Part shown: positions 5,768-14,082 of the stretch, in pieces
How positions within the stretch are numbered: the first letter of the stretch is position 1
Layout: every line of letters starts with the position of its first letter
Source: an uncultured Lysobacteraceae bacterium
GTDB lineage: Bacteria > Pseudomonadota > Gammaproteobacteria > Xanthomonadales > Rhodanobacteraceae
NCBI GenBank assembly: GCA_946482585.1
Contig: CAMLSI010000031.1
Location: 1 to 18,253, forward strand
DNA length: 18,253 bases
Direction: 5' to 3'
Made by a program: the position numbers and the translations under genes
Notes under the pieces: generated by a model
Databases searched by the model: none
What the model saw: the letters and a program-made list of their open reading frames with translations, nothing else
What the model was told of the DNA's origin: nothing

Positions 5768-8152
5768 TTACTCGAAGCCGTCGCTGAAGATCAGATCGGC
5801 GATGACATGGACCGTGTTCGTGCTCGTCGCGCCCCCTTCCCGTGTGATGAGAATGCCGCGAACCGTGTGCGACGCGGACACGGGCCCGACGCTGAGGCTG
5901 CCGGTCGACGCTGCGGGAGCATCGATCTTCTGATCGAACGCAATGCCCAGGAAATTGCCCGCGAGCGTCGCCCAGCTCAGGGTGTAGCTCGAGCCCGGGG
6001 CGATCTTTTTCGGCCGCGCCGCAGCGGACAATGCCGGCGCCGCGCCGGCATTGAGCGTCGCGTTGCGCTGCACGGCACCTGCCTGCAGCATGTGGATGCC
6101 CGGCGTTGCGGGCAGCAGCACCGAATTGCCCGACAGCTGGCTGCCGTTGAGCGTCGCCGTCGATCCGCTCCAGGCCGCGGCCACATAGGCGAGCGTCGGC
6201 GGCGCGGGATCGCCGGCGGCGCTGGTCGGCAGTGTCGCCGACGGCGCCGCGAGCAAGGTCGCGACGACCGGCGCCGCGCCGGGCACGCTGTTGGCCGTCG
6301 GCGCCTTCGGCACGCCGTGCAGCACGAGCGCGTTCATCTGCGCGACGCTCGTCGCGGCGGGCGCCTGCGAGGTCGAATACGTGCCTGCGCCGCCCGGAAA
6401 GATCTGGTTGTTCGAATACTGCATCACGTTGACCGGCGAGCTGAGCGGATCGTAGTCGAGCAGCGTGACGGCGCCTGAGTTGTTGCCGATGACGGAGTTG
6501 CGCACGACGCCGCTGACGTTGGCGGCCGGAATCACGCCGTTGGCGCCTTCCGGCGCCGAATAGATCGCCGTGCCGCCCCAGATCGTGCTGCCGGTCAGCG
6601 TGTTCTCGACGATCCGGCTGTCGTCGGCGTTGAATTCCGAGCCTTGCACGAGAATCGCGCCGCCGACGAAGCCCGCGCGGGATTTCGCGATCGTCGTGCG
6701 CAGCAGGTTGGTCACCGAGTAATTGAAGCTCGCGAGCGCGCCGCCGGTACCGGAGTTCGCCGCGACGGGCAGGGCCTCGTTGCCGATGAACAGCGAGTCC
6801 GTGATGTTGAGTCGCGTCATGAAGGAAATGATCGCGCCGCCGATGCTGCCGCCGCTGTTCTCGCGCACGGTGCAATCGGCGAACACGCTGGTCGCGATGT
6901 CGACGACGGCGCGGTTGGATTCGATCGTGCCCATCTGCGGAATGCCGTTCGCGCCGAACGCGCGCGAGCCGTCGCCGGCGACGTAGAGGCAGCCGCCGAA
7001 GCGGCCGTTCGTCGTCTGCGCGCCGGTGCGGCCCTGCACGAGCGAATCGCGCACGATCAGCGTCGAGCTAGGGCGATTGACCGGATCGCCGGGTTCCTGG
7101 TCCTGCGACACGAGGAAAATCGCGCCGCCCGATGCCTCGCCGAGATGCGTCGTTCCGGTTGCCGTGTTGCCCTGGAAAGTGCTGTTGTAGACCTCCAGCG
7201 CCGCGCGATAGGCCGCGAGCGCGCCGCCCTGCGTCGACGAGTTGTTGAAAAAGCGCGTGTAGTGGAGGACGACGCGGGCGTAGTCCTCGCCCTGCACGGC
7301 GCCGCCTTGTGTCGTGGTGTCGCTGCTGGTGCCGGGATCGCGGCGCGCGAGGTTGTTCGCGAACGTCGAATTCGTGACGACGATGTCAGTCGACGGGTTC
7401 GGCGAATTTGTCCACGATCCATAGCTGTAGATCGCGCCGCCGGAGAATGCGGCCTGGTTGCCGTCGAAGCGCGAGTTGGTCACGCGCAGTGTCGAGTTCA
7501 GCACGAACATCGCGCCGCCGACCGCGTTGGCCGAGTGACCCGGAAGGTTGGTGCGGTTGTTCAGGAAGCTCGAGTTGTGGATGAACACGCTCGCGCCGTT
7601 GCCGGCGCCGAGCGCACCGCCCTGCAGCCGTGCGGTATTCGCGCTGAACGTCGAGTCGATGAAGAAGGCGCGCGCCGACTGCGCGAGCACGGCGCCGCCG
7701 CCGCCGTTCGTCGACACGGAATTGTTGCTCTCGAAGCTGCAGCCGACGAAGGTCGCGTCGGATTCCACGAGCGACACCGCGCCGGCGACGTTGTCGGTAT
7801 TCGAGCGGCCGTTCGCAAAGCGCAGCCGCTCGAACACGACGGGCCTGCCGTTGGCGCGTGACAGATTCGTGAATCGCAGGATTTCCGTGGCGTTCGCGCC
7901 GCTCAGCGTGACGCTGGCGCCGGTGGCCGCGCGAATCGTGAAACGCTTGGTCTGGTTTTCGATGCGGAAACCGCCGGCCGGCGCGTTGTAGGTGCCGTTC
8001 GCGATTTCGATCACGCCGCCGTCGGCGACGCTGCCGATGGCCTGCTGCAATGTGCCCTGCGACGGGACCAGCACCAGGGATTGCGCCGCGGCCGGGGCGG
8101 AATGGAGCCAGGCCAGCGAACCGAGCAGCAACAGCGATGGAATCGACTTCAC
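5768..8152 (-). CDS. Secreted right-handed beta-helix (PMP-repeat-like) protein with C-terminal Ig-like domain
   Basis: The 794-residue product starts at GTG (8150-8152), giving a clear Sec signal peptide: a basic start, the LLLLGSLAWL core, and a likely cleavage after APAAA (residue 23). AAGG (8161-8164) lies 8 bases upstream. The frame remains open further upstream, but that part is the antisense of the neighbouring gene. Residues about 30-575 form a parallel beta-helix with about eight to ten repeats pairing FxxN with GGA (STFSANTA, SRFDGNQAAF, SSFLNN, STFQGNTA, SGGAI). This is the signature of chlamydial polymorphic-membrane-protein repeats and related adhesins. After a Pro/Ala-rich linker, residues about 716-785 look Ig-like (SYTLSW, GSLSVGP). 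The protein ends in IFSDGFE. There is no autotransporter barrel, so it is likely released or surface-bound by another route. Adhesion or polysaccharide binding is a guess; a lyase role is also possible for beta-helices. Confidence 0.85.
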   Translation of the reverse strand: MKSIPSLLLLGSLAWLHSAPAAAQSLVLVPSQGTLQQAIGSVADGGVIEIANGTYNAPAGGFRIENQTKRFTIRAATGASVTLSGANATEILRFTNLSRANGRPVVFERLRFANGRSNTDNVAGAVSLVESDATFVGCSFESNNSVSTNGGGGAVLAQSARAFFIDSTFSANTARLQGGALGAGNGASVFIHNSSFLNNRTNLPGHSANAVGGAMFVLNSTLRVTNSRFDGNQAAFSGGAIYSYGSWTNSPNPSTDIVVTNSTFANNLARRDPGTSSDTTTQGGAVQGEDYARVVLHYTRFFNNSSTQGGALAAYRAALEVYNSTFQGNTATGTTHLGEASGGAIFLVSQDQEPGDPVNRPSSTLIVRDSLVQGRTGAQTTNGRFGGCLYVAGDGSRAFGANGIPQMGTIESNRAVVDIATSVFADCTVRENSGGSIGGAIISFMTRLNITDSLFIGNEALPVAANSGTGGALASFNYSVTNLLRTTIAKSRAGFVGGAILVQGSEFNADDSRIVENTLTGSTIWGGTAIYSAPEGANGVIPAANVSGVVRNSVIGNNSGAVTLLDYDPLSSPVNVMQYSNNQIFPGGAGTYSTSQAPAATSVAQMNALVLHGVPKAPTANSVPGAAPVVATLLAAPSATLPTSAAGDPAPPTLAYVAAAWSGSTATLNGSQLSGNSVLLPATPGIHMLQAGAVQRNATLNAGAAPALSAAARPKKIAPGSSYTLSWATLAGNFLGIAFDQKIDAPAASTGSLSVGPVSASHTVRGILITREGGATSTNTVHVIADLIFSDGFE

Positions 8153-8160
8153 GGACAATA

Positions 8161-8164
8161 CCTT
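8161..8164 (-). promoter_or_regulatory. Ribosome site deciding the GTG start of the beta-helix gene
   Basis: Read on the - strand this is AAGG, 8 bases before the GTG at 8152-8150. No ATG begins the signal peptide, so this site together with the peptide's position defines the start. Confidence 0.55.
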
Positions 8165-8300
8165 GCACGAACGAATTGGACTGTCGAGCCCGCCCGCCTC
8201 GATGGCGACCGGGCCTGGACCGGATATTGGTCCATGCCGATACGAACGCAAGTTACGTGCCGACCCGGCCGGATCGCGATGACGGCGGACCGGAGCGTCA

Positions 8301-8339
8301 GGATAGGAAGAACCGGGGCGCCGAAACTGCCGCCCCGGT
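8301..8339 (-). terminator. Rho-independent terminator after the FadL-family gene
   Basis: A perfect 9-base stem, ACCGGGGCG/CGCCCCGGT (8312-8320 and 8331-8339), encloses a 10-base loop. On the - strand it is followed directly by TTCTTCCTATCC (8311 down to 8300), a pyrimidine-rich and T-rich tail. It begins 7 bases after the stop codon of the outer-membrane gene. It should end that transcript and separate it from the beta-helix gene. The remaining gap, 8153-8300, must then hold the beta-helix promoter; I see no convincing -35/-10 pair there. Confidence 0.75.
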
Positions 8340-8346
8340 CGCGATA

Positions 8347-9648
8347 TCAGAAGCGGTAGACGCCCGATACCGAGTAGGTGTCGATGCCGTCGGACAGGTC
8401 GGCGGCGAGGTCGAGCTGGAACTGGCTGAATGCCCAGCCGCCGCCGATCGCGTAGTGCGTTTCCGCGCCGCGGCCGCCCGCGTACTGCGATGCGAACAAT
8501 TCTTCGAGCGACACGAAATCGGTCGCGTTCGCCGGCGGTACGCCTTCGAAGCGGATCGCGTGCCGAGGATCGCGCCAGACGCCGCCGCGCAGGCTGAAAG
8601 GATGCTGCATGGAAGAAAAAGTATACTCTGCGCCCAGATGGTACTCGGTGCCGTCGTCGAGGCGGAGCCGGCTTGCGGCGGCCGGGTCGAAGAACGTCGA
8701 GATGCCATCGGTGAGTTCGGAATACATGACGCGATCGACATCGAAGTTCACGACGAGATTGTCGCTGGGGCGCCACGAAAGGCCCGCGCCCCAGACGTCG
8801 GGGACGTCGAAGCGGATGTGGTCGGAGAAGTACTGGCGGTCCGGTTGCGGCAGCGGTGTCGTGCCGTTGCTGAGGTTCGTGACGCTGGCGGCATAGTAGA
8901 AGCGCGGCGCGTGGCGGTAGGAAACGCCGAGACTCAGCGCCTGGGTCAATGCGAAGCGTGCGCCGAGATTCCAGCCGAGGCCGTTGTCGCTGCCGTACTG
9001 GAGCGCCGTCTGCACGCGCAGCGGACGCTGCGGGAAGTAGCGCCCGGTATTGCTGTAGATGTCGAAGTCGTAGCGCGAGATCCCCAGGCCCAGCGAAACG
9101 CGGTCGCTCGCACGGAATGCGGCGGCGGCGCCCCAGTTGACGATCTTCAGATCGATCGACGATTCGGTCGAGAACAGTGCCAGACCGTCGAACGTCAGTG
9201 CGTCGTCCAGCCGGAAATAGCTGTCGAAGTTCGAGACTTCATGGCGGTACAGCGAAAACGCCCAGCGTTCGCGAGGCAGCACGAAGGAGAGATAGGAAAG
9301 ATTGTTCGTCGAACTGTCGGCGTCGCGTATGTCGAGCCCGGCGGTACTGAAGGCGGGTTGCGTCGTCAGGTTGCCGCCGTTGACGTACGGCGTGCTGAAC
9401 GCCGTGTGGCGCCCTTCGATCGCGATTTCCGGCTGACGCAGCTGCGCGAGTCCGGCGGGGTTGGTATAGGCGGCGGTGGCGTCGTCGGCGAGTCCGACGA
9501 ACGCGCCGCCCATGCCGAGACTGCGGGCGCCGGGGTTCGAGAAATTGAACGGGATGCTCGCATTCGCTTCGAGGTCGTTGATCGCGCAGGCCGCGCCCGA
9601 CAGGCCGAACAGAGCGGCGCCGATCGCCGCAGTGAGAGTACGTTTCAT
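8347..9648 (-). CDS. OmpP1/FadL-family outer-membrane transporter
   Basis: The 433-residue protein has a signal peptide (MKRTL, then a hydrophobic core, cleaved after about ACA at residue 22). The FadL/OmpP1 N-terminal region follows, with GARSLGMGGAFVGLADD (40-56) and AYTNPAGLA (60-68). The rest alternates polar and hydrophobic strands typical of a 14-strand barrel and ends in VYRF with a C-terminal Phe, the usual beta-barrel assembly signal. FadL proteins import long-chain fatty acids and other hydrophobic molecules across the outer membrane. The substrate is not evident. ATG 9648 is chosen because GGGAG (9655-9659) lies 6 bases upstream and the signal peptide starts there; a longer frame upstream lacks both. 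A terminator follows the stop, and the 190-base gap upstream suggests the gene has its own promoter. Confidence 0.88.
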   Translation of the reverse strand: MKRTLTAAIGAALFGLSGAACAINDLEANASIPFNFSNPGARSLGMGGAFVGLADDATAAYTNPAGLAQLRQPEIAIEGRHTAFSTPYVNGGNLTTQPAFSTAGLDIRDADSSTNNLSYLSFVLPRERWAFSLYRHEVSNFDSYFRLDDALTFDGLALFSTESSIDLKIVNWGAAAAFRASDRVSLGLGISRYDFDIYSNTGRYFPQRPLRVQTALQYGSDNGLGWNLGARFALTQALSLGVSYRHAPRFYYAASVTNLSNGTTPLPQPDRQYFSDHIRFDVPDVWGAGLSWRPSDNLVVNFDVDRVMYSELTDGISTFFDPAAASRLRLDDGTEYHLGAEYTFSSMQHPFSLRGGVWRDPRHAIRFEGVPPANATDFVSLEELFASQYAGGRGAETHYAIGGGWAFSQFQLDLAADLSDGIDTYSVSGVYRF

Positions 9649-9838
9649 GACTTTCTCCCTTCCTAAGAAAAAGACGATGCCCATACTGCACATGGCTCGC
9701 GACTGCCGAGCATGGCCGCATGGTAGCACCGGCCCCGAGCTGGTCCGACCGGCGGCCAATGGCCGCAATGGGGCGTCTGGGCGCTAAACGCGCGCGAGCA
9801 CCGGAAAACGACATTCGCCGCGACGGCGGCCGGCGGGG
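9649..9838. other. Intergenic gap between the glycan operon and the FadL-family gene
   Basis: This 190-base gap should contain the end of the right-hand operon transcript and the promoter of the outer-membrane gene. I see a perfect 6-base hairpin GCGGCC/GGCCGC (9752-9766, loop AAT) and a short CGCCG/CGGCG stem near 9815-9827. Neither has a proper T-tail on the - strand. Nearest the FadL gene is a purine-rich leader carrying the ribosome site. No convincing -35/-10 pair was found. Confidence 0.4.
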
Positions 9839-11671
9839 TCAGCGTACCTGCACGACCTGTCCGGTCCGGCAGGGCGCTGCATCGTTCGCGCGCAGGTAGA
9901 TGGCGTAGCTGCCCGGGACGACGTCCGTCGTGCCGACATGCAGCGAGAACGCGCTCCAGTGGTAGCGCGGGTCGGCCACGAAGGCGGCGACGTCGCCGCG
10001 TGGCGTGACCGCGTCGGCGCGCGTCGCGTAGGTGTTGCCGTCGCCGACCAGGAATACCGTGGCCGTGCCGAGCATCGGCAGCAGCCCCTGTGCACCGGGG
10101 CCCACCCAGCCATCCAGCCGCAGCGGACTGCCGCGCACGATGCTGCCATCGGGCGCGCGGCCTCCGAGGTAGTCGAGATTGCAGCGCGAAGGCGGCGCGT
10201 CGGACTGCGGCGCGGTCGCTGCGGAGAACTCCGGCAGGCGCGGTGTCGCCGCGGTGGGCCACAGGGCGCAGACGAGTCTCGACAGTCGCGCGCGCGCATC
10301 CACGTCGCAGCTGTCGCGCAGGCGTTCGCCGTCGATGCCGAGCGCACTGCGCAGTGACGCGCTGCCGAGGAACAGCGGCATCTTGCTGAGATGCGGGTAG
10401 GGCAGTCCAGGATTGTCGGCCGCCACGGGTTCGTTGCGCAGCAGCGCGGCGAGCACCAGTCCGCGGGTCTGCCAGCTGCGCAGGGTCTGCAGCATCATGA
10501 AGCCGCCTTGCAGCGACGCCAGCGCAAGGTAGGCGCCGGTCGCGAGCCAGACCGCGCCGACGCCGGCCGCGGCGCTCCAGCGCGGCAGCCGCGCGGGCGC
10601 CTCGACGATGAGCCGGCAGGCAAAGTAGACATTGGCGAGCAGACCGAACAGGAGTGCGTCGGTGTAGCGCCACGGCACTGCGACGAGTCCCTGGCCGCGG
10701 CCGTAGCCGGTCGCGAGCGCCTGCAGCACGACCCAGCCGGCGAGGCCGAGAAAGAACAGGTCGGCCGCGTCGAGAACGCGGCGGCGCTTGAGCGCGAGTC
10801 CCAGCCATGCCAGCAGTGGCAGCCAGGCCAGCGGCAGCAGCGGTACAGGCCAGGAGAGCACGCGCAACGCCGCGACCGCGGCTTCGCCGACTGAGCGGGC
10901 CATCACCGTATTTTCGGGCGGCAGCTTGGGCAGCAGCGCGTAGCCGGCGACGGCGACCGCCACCAGCAGCGCGATGATGCCGATGCGACGCCATCGGCCG
11001 CAGCCGGGCCGACGGTCGAGTGACAGCAGCGCCGCCAGCGCGAGCGGCAGCAGCAGGCCCGAAGCGAGACTCAGGATGGCCCCGGCGCTCGCGATCAGCA
11101 GCGGCGCACCCCAGGCCGGCAAAGCCGGATTCCGCGCGACGTGGCCGAAGGCGAGCACCGCGAACAGGCCGGAGAAATAGAACGGGCTCTGGAAGCCCCA
11201 CAGCGTGTTCTCGAAGTTAGCCGTCATCAGCGGCAGCGCCAGCACGGCGAGCTGGAGCACCCGGCGCGTCGCGCCCTCGGTCGCGCGTCTGACGAACACG
11301 AAACACGCCGCGATCGCGGCCGCGTAGACGCCGGCATTCGCCAGCGCCGTCACGCGATTGTCCCAGTGCGCGCCGTTCAAGGTCAGGATGGCGAGGTCGA
11401 GCACGCGTTTCGTGACGATGCGATGCTCGTTGTGCGTGTCGAACAGCTGAGCCCAAGTCAGATGGCCTTCGATCCATGGGCGGATCAGCAGGAATCCTTC
11501 GCTGTCCCACTGGTCGGAAATCGGCAGCGATTGCGAAAACAGCAGGATCATCGCGGCATGGCAGCCGAACGCGAACAGCCAGGCGAGCGCGAACGGCGCG
11601 ATCCGGCTCAAGGGCGTGCGAAGTGCGGGCATAAGCGAGATTCCGTCGGGTGCTCCGATGATGGCGTTCAT
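9839..11671 (-). CDS. Polytopic membrane protein, GT-C glycosyltransferase-like, with C-terminal periplasmic domain
   Basis: The 610-residue protein has a first membrane helix at about 25-46, then a loop carrying D53-Q-W-D-S-E58 and N81-E-H-R84. Many further hydrophobic segments follow to about residue 405. Residues about 498-610 form a soluble, probably beta-sandwich domain (LDYLGG, GWVGPG, PGSYAIYLRAND, one late Cys). An acidic pair in the first outer loop plus many helices is the arrangement of GT-C enzymes, which transfer sugars from polyprenyl-phosphate donors on the periplasmic side. I cannot assign a named family with certainty. The ATG overlaps the preceding stop as ATGA and no Shine-Dalgarno site is visible, so translation is probably coupled. 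An internal Met at residue 14 is a less likely start. It is the last gene of the operon. Confidence 0.75.
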   Translation of the reverse strand: MNAIIGAPDGISLMPALRTPLSRIAPFALAWLFAFGCHAAMILLFSQSLPISDQWDSEGFLLIRPWIEGHLTWAQLFDTHNEHRIVTKRVLDLAILTLNGAHWDNRVTALANAGVYAAAIAACFVFVRRATEGATRRVLQLAVLALPLMTANFENTLWGFQSPFYFSGLFAVLAFGHVARNPALPAWGAPLLIASAGAILSLASGLLLPLALAALLSLDRRPGCGRWRRIGIIALLVAVAVAGYALLPKLPPENTVMARSVGEAAVAALRVLSWPVPLLPLAWLPLLAWLGLALKRRRVLDAADLFFLGLAGWVVLQALATGYGRGQGLVAVPWRYTDALLFGLLANVYFACRLIVEAPARLPRWSAAAGVGAVWLATGAYLALASLQGGFMMLQTLRSWQTRGLVLAALLRNEPVAADNPGLPYPHLSKMPLFLGSASLRSALGIDGERLRDSCDVDARARLSRLVCALWPTAATPRLPEFSAATAPQSDAPPSRCNLDYLGGRAPDGSIVRGSPLRLDGWVGPGAQGLLPMLGTATVFLVGDGNTYATRADAVTPRGDVAAFVADPRYHWSAFSLHVGTTDVVPGSYAIYLRANDAAPCRTGQVVQVR

Positions 11672-14082
11672 GGCGCCGGCGGCTGCAGGCGCAGTTCGCT
11701 GAGATAGCCCCAGTCGCAGGCGCCGTTGCCGTGTTCGCCCGGAGCCATGGTGACGCGTAACGTGTCGCCTGGCTCGATCGCCAGCGCTTCCGCGACGGAT
11801 TCCTGAGGGCCCTGGTCGGACGGCGAAGCGAACGGATCCAGGTCGCGCCGGATCTGCGTCAGCGTCTGGCCGCCGCGCAGCAGATCGACCTGGACGCGTA
11901 TGCCGTCGGCCTGCGCCTTGATGCAGTCGGGCGCCTCGTAGGCGGCGCGCCGCACGCCATAGCGCACGGTCAGCCGGTAGCGCCCGGGGGCCGGCGCGAA
12001 GTCCAGCGTCGACAGGGCGTGCATGAACAGTGCGGGCGCGTCGTTCTCGACGATGGCCTCGGTCACGCCGTTGCGCGCGGTGGGCGCGACATCGAAGCCC
12101 GGATAGAGCGCGGCGACGAGGCCGGGCGGCAACGCGGCGGCCGACTCGCGCGGCAGTTCGATCGACTGGAAACTGACGCGGAAGCGTGGTGCGAGCAGCC
12201 GCTGCTGCCAGGCCACCGGCGCGACGACACGGATCCGCTGCACGGACGGTTGGCGCTCGCCGTAGTACCAATGCAGGTAGGCGCGTTCATCGGCGAGGAA
12301 CGGAGACAGCAGGAATCCCGCTGCCGCCGCGCCGCGCAGCAGACGGAACTGGCGCGTTTCGCCGTTGTCGAGCTGCACGTCGACGAGCAGTGCCGGCTCG
12401 CGCAGCAGCGCCGCGAACACGCGGCCGGTTGCGCTCAGTGCGATGTCCGCCTGCATGAGCTGCGGCGATGTGTGTGCGGGAACGTCGATCCACTCTCCCG
12501 GCGCTGCCTCGACAGGGGGCGCGGCGGTCGCAACGGACGGCTCGCGCGTGTCTTGCGTGCGTGCGAGCAACACGTAGCCCTGTTCGAGCTCGACCGGCCG
12601 GTAGTTGCGCCAGAGCGCCAGCAGGGCGAGCGCGTCCTCGCTGGTCGGATAGCGCTGGTCGACCGCTTCGAGCTTGAGCAGCACGAACGGCGGCGCCCGG
12701 TCGCCGAGAAAATAGGCCTCGTTGAGGCGCAGCAACGTCGGCGTGTAGGCGGCGTAACTCTGGAACACTGGTCGCGGCGCGAACGCGAGATCGTTGACGA
12801 TCGCCAATCCCTGACCGTTCGTCAGGAGGTCGACGCGCTGCGTTCCGACGAGCGCGCGCACGCGCGGCAGGTCCAGCCGCGCACGGACGGCGGCCCGGCC
12901 GGCGTCGTACTGCAGGCGTTGCGATGAAGGATCGAGCAGCGAACGCCAGATCGACGTGATGTAGGCCAGGTTCGCGCGATAGGTTTCGGGCGTCGCCCTG
13001 GGCGACACCAGCCAGAGGGCGCCGGCAGTCAGCATGACGAAAGCGGCGGAAGCCGACAGGCGAAACGCGACGCCGGCCCGGTCGCGTGCGAAGCCCATCA
13101 GCACCGCGACCGCGAACGCGCACAGCGGCAGGAAGAAGCCGACGTGCGCATGATCGGCGCGCGTGAACGAGGCGCGCCACGCGATGAACACGAACAGCGC
13201 GAGAAATCCGGCTACCGCGAGCGCGCGCAGGCGCGTTCCGCGCGCGGAACGCAGCGACAGCAACAGCAGTGCGCCGACGATCGCGCCGGCCGCCGCGCCG
13301 CCGAGCAGCGGTGCCAGCGCGCCGCTCGTGCCCATCGCATGACCATAGGCGGCGGCCATCTCGAGCGAGGTGCGCAGATACGTGCCGATGCCGCCTGGCG
13401 ATTGCCCGTTCGAGATCCACAGCGCAAGCCAGCTCGCGGGGACGGCGAAAAACCAGCCGGACGCCGCGCCGGTGCGTCCGCGAAGCTGCAGCAACAGCGT
13501 GCCGACGAACCAGACTGCAATCGTGAGCGGGAAGAAACTGAATTTCAGCAGTCCCAGCGCTGCGCACAGGATGGCGACGATGCCCAGCGCAAGAGCGGGC
13601 CCGAAGCGCGTGGCGGGCGCCGCCTGCGCGACGCGTTCGACGGCGGCGACAGAGAGCACCAGGGCGCTCAGCAGCAGTACGTCGCTGTGCAGCCACGGCG
13701 AGAGCACGACGATGGCCGCGAGCAGCAGCAGCCGGTCGAGACCGCGCAGCAGGTTCGCCGCCAGCCCGAACGCGACTGCGATGCCGATGCTCAGTGCGAT
13801 CTGGCTCGCGAAGAACGTGGAGAACAGCGTCGGGTTGTAGGTCGCGTACGGATTGAGCCAGCCAAGCGGCCCGTACGTGAACACGATGTCACTGCCCCAC
13901 TGCTCGCCGTGCACGTGTGCCCAGGCGATGACCGCCGACCAGGATTCGTCGAGATTCGTTCCGGCCGTGCCTATCCCCAGTCGCAGCGAGATGGCGAACA
14001 CGAGCACGGCGACGAGGGCGCCGAACCAAGCGTGGTCCCGCGGCGCGCGCGGCAGCGGTGTCGTCCATTGCGTCGAGTTCAT
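11668..14082 (-). CDS. Large polytopic membrane protein with DESW first-loop motif, GT-C-like
   Basis: The 804-residue protein has a first helix at about 19-37, then LDESW (44-48) and DIVFTYGPLG (65-74) in the first outer loop. There are about ten further helices to about residue 358, with KFSFF (180-184) and FTRADHAHVGFF (306-317) between them. Residues 361-804 are soluble and probably periplasmic, in at least two parts; the last (about 690-804, ending in YLSELRLQPPAP) looks like a beta-sandwich carbohydrate-binding fold. The DE pair in loop 1 and the overall plan resemble GT-C glycosyltransferases that use lipid-linked sugars. No enzyme of this exact type is known to me. It overlaps the genes on both sides as ATGA and has no clear ribosome site, so it should be translated together with GtrA and the next membrane protein. 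Paired function with the latter is likely but unproven. Confidence 0.78.
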   Translation of the reverse strand: MNSTQWTTPLPRAPRDHAWFGALVAVLVFAISLRLGIGTAGTNLDESWSAVIAWAHVHGEQWGSDIVFTYGPLGWLNPYATYNPTLFSTFFASQIALSIGIAVAFGLAANLLRGLDRLLLLAAIVVLSPWLHSDVLLLSALVLSVAAVERVAQAAPATRFGPALALGIVAILCAALGLLKFSFFPLTIAVWFVGTLLLQLRGRTGAASGWFFAVPASWLALWISNGQSPGGIGTYLRTSLEMAAAYGHAMGTSGALAPLLGGAAAGAIVGALLLLSLRSARGTRLRALAVAGFLALFVFIAWRASFTRADHAHVGFFLPLCAFAVAVLMGFARDRAGVAFRLSASAAFVMLTAGALWLVSPRATPETYRANLAYITSIWRSLLDPSSQRLQYDAGRAAVRARLDLPRVRALVGTQRVDLLTNGQGLAIVNDLAFAPRPVFQSYAAYTPTLLRLNEAYFLGDRAPPFVLLKLEAVDQRYPTSEDALALLALWRNYRPVELEQGYVLLARTQDTREPSVATAAPPVEAAPGEWIDVPAHTSPQLMQADIALSATGRVFAALLREPALLVDVQLDNGETRQFRLLRGAAAAGFLLSPFLADERAYLHWYYGERQPSVQRIRVVAPVAWQQRLLAPRFRVSFQSIELPRESAAALPPGLVAALYPGFDVAPTARNGVTEAIVENDAPALFMHALSTLDFAPAPGRYRLTVRYGVRRAAYEAPDCIKAQADGIRVQVDLLRGGQTLTQIRRDLDPFASPSDQGPQESVAEALAIEPGDTLRVTMAPGEHGNGACDWGYLSELRLQPPAP

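Noticed and set aside
8217..8233. GGACC...GGTCC inverted repeat upstream of the beta-helix gene, a possible operator
   Set aside because: Only 5 matched bases on each side and no clear promoter around it, so it is within chance for this composition.
8153..8776. Upstream extension of the beta-helix frame, which would give about 1000 residues
   Set aside because: The extension runs across a terminator and into the antisense of the FadL-family gene, and would bury the signal peptide inside the protein.
8050..9666. A 538-codon + strand frame over the FadL-family gene
   Set aside because: It has low-complexity Arg/Glu/Val composition with no domain, and is opposite a gene with a signal peptide, family motif and C-terminal barrel signal.
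9660..9720. A possible -10 element (TATGGG on the - strand) before the FadL-family gene
   Set aside because: It is a poor match with no -35 at suitable spacing, so I do not annotate a promoter.
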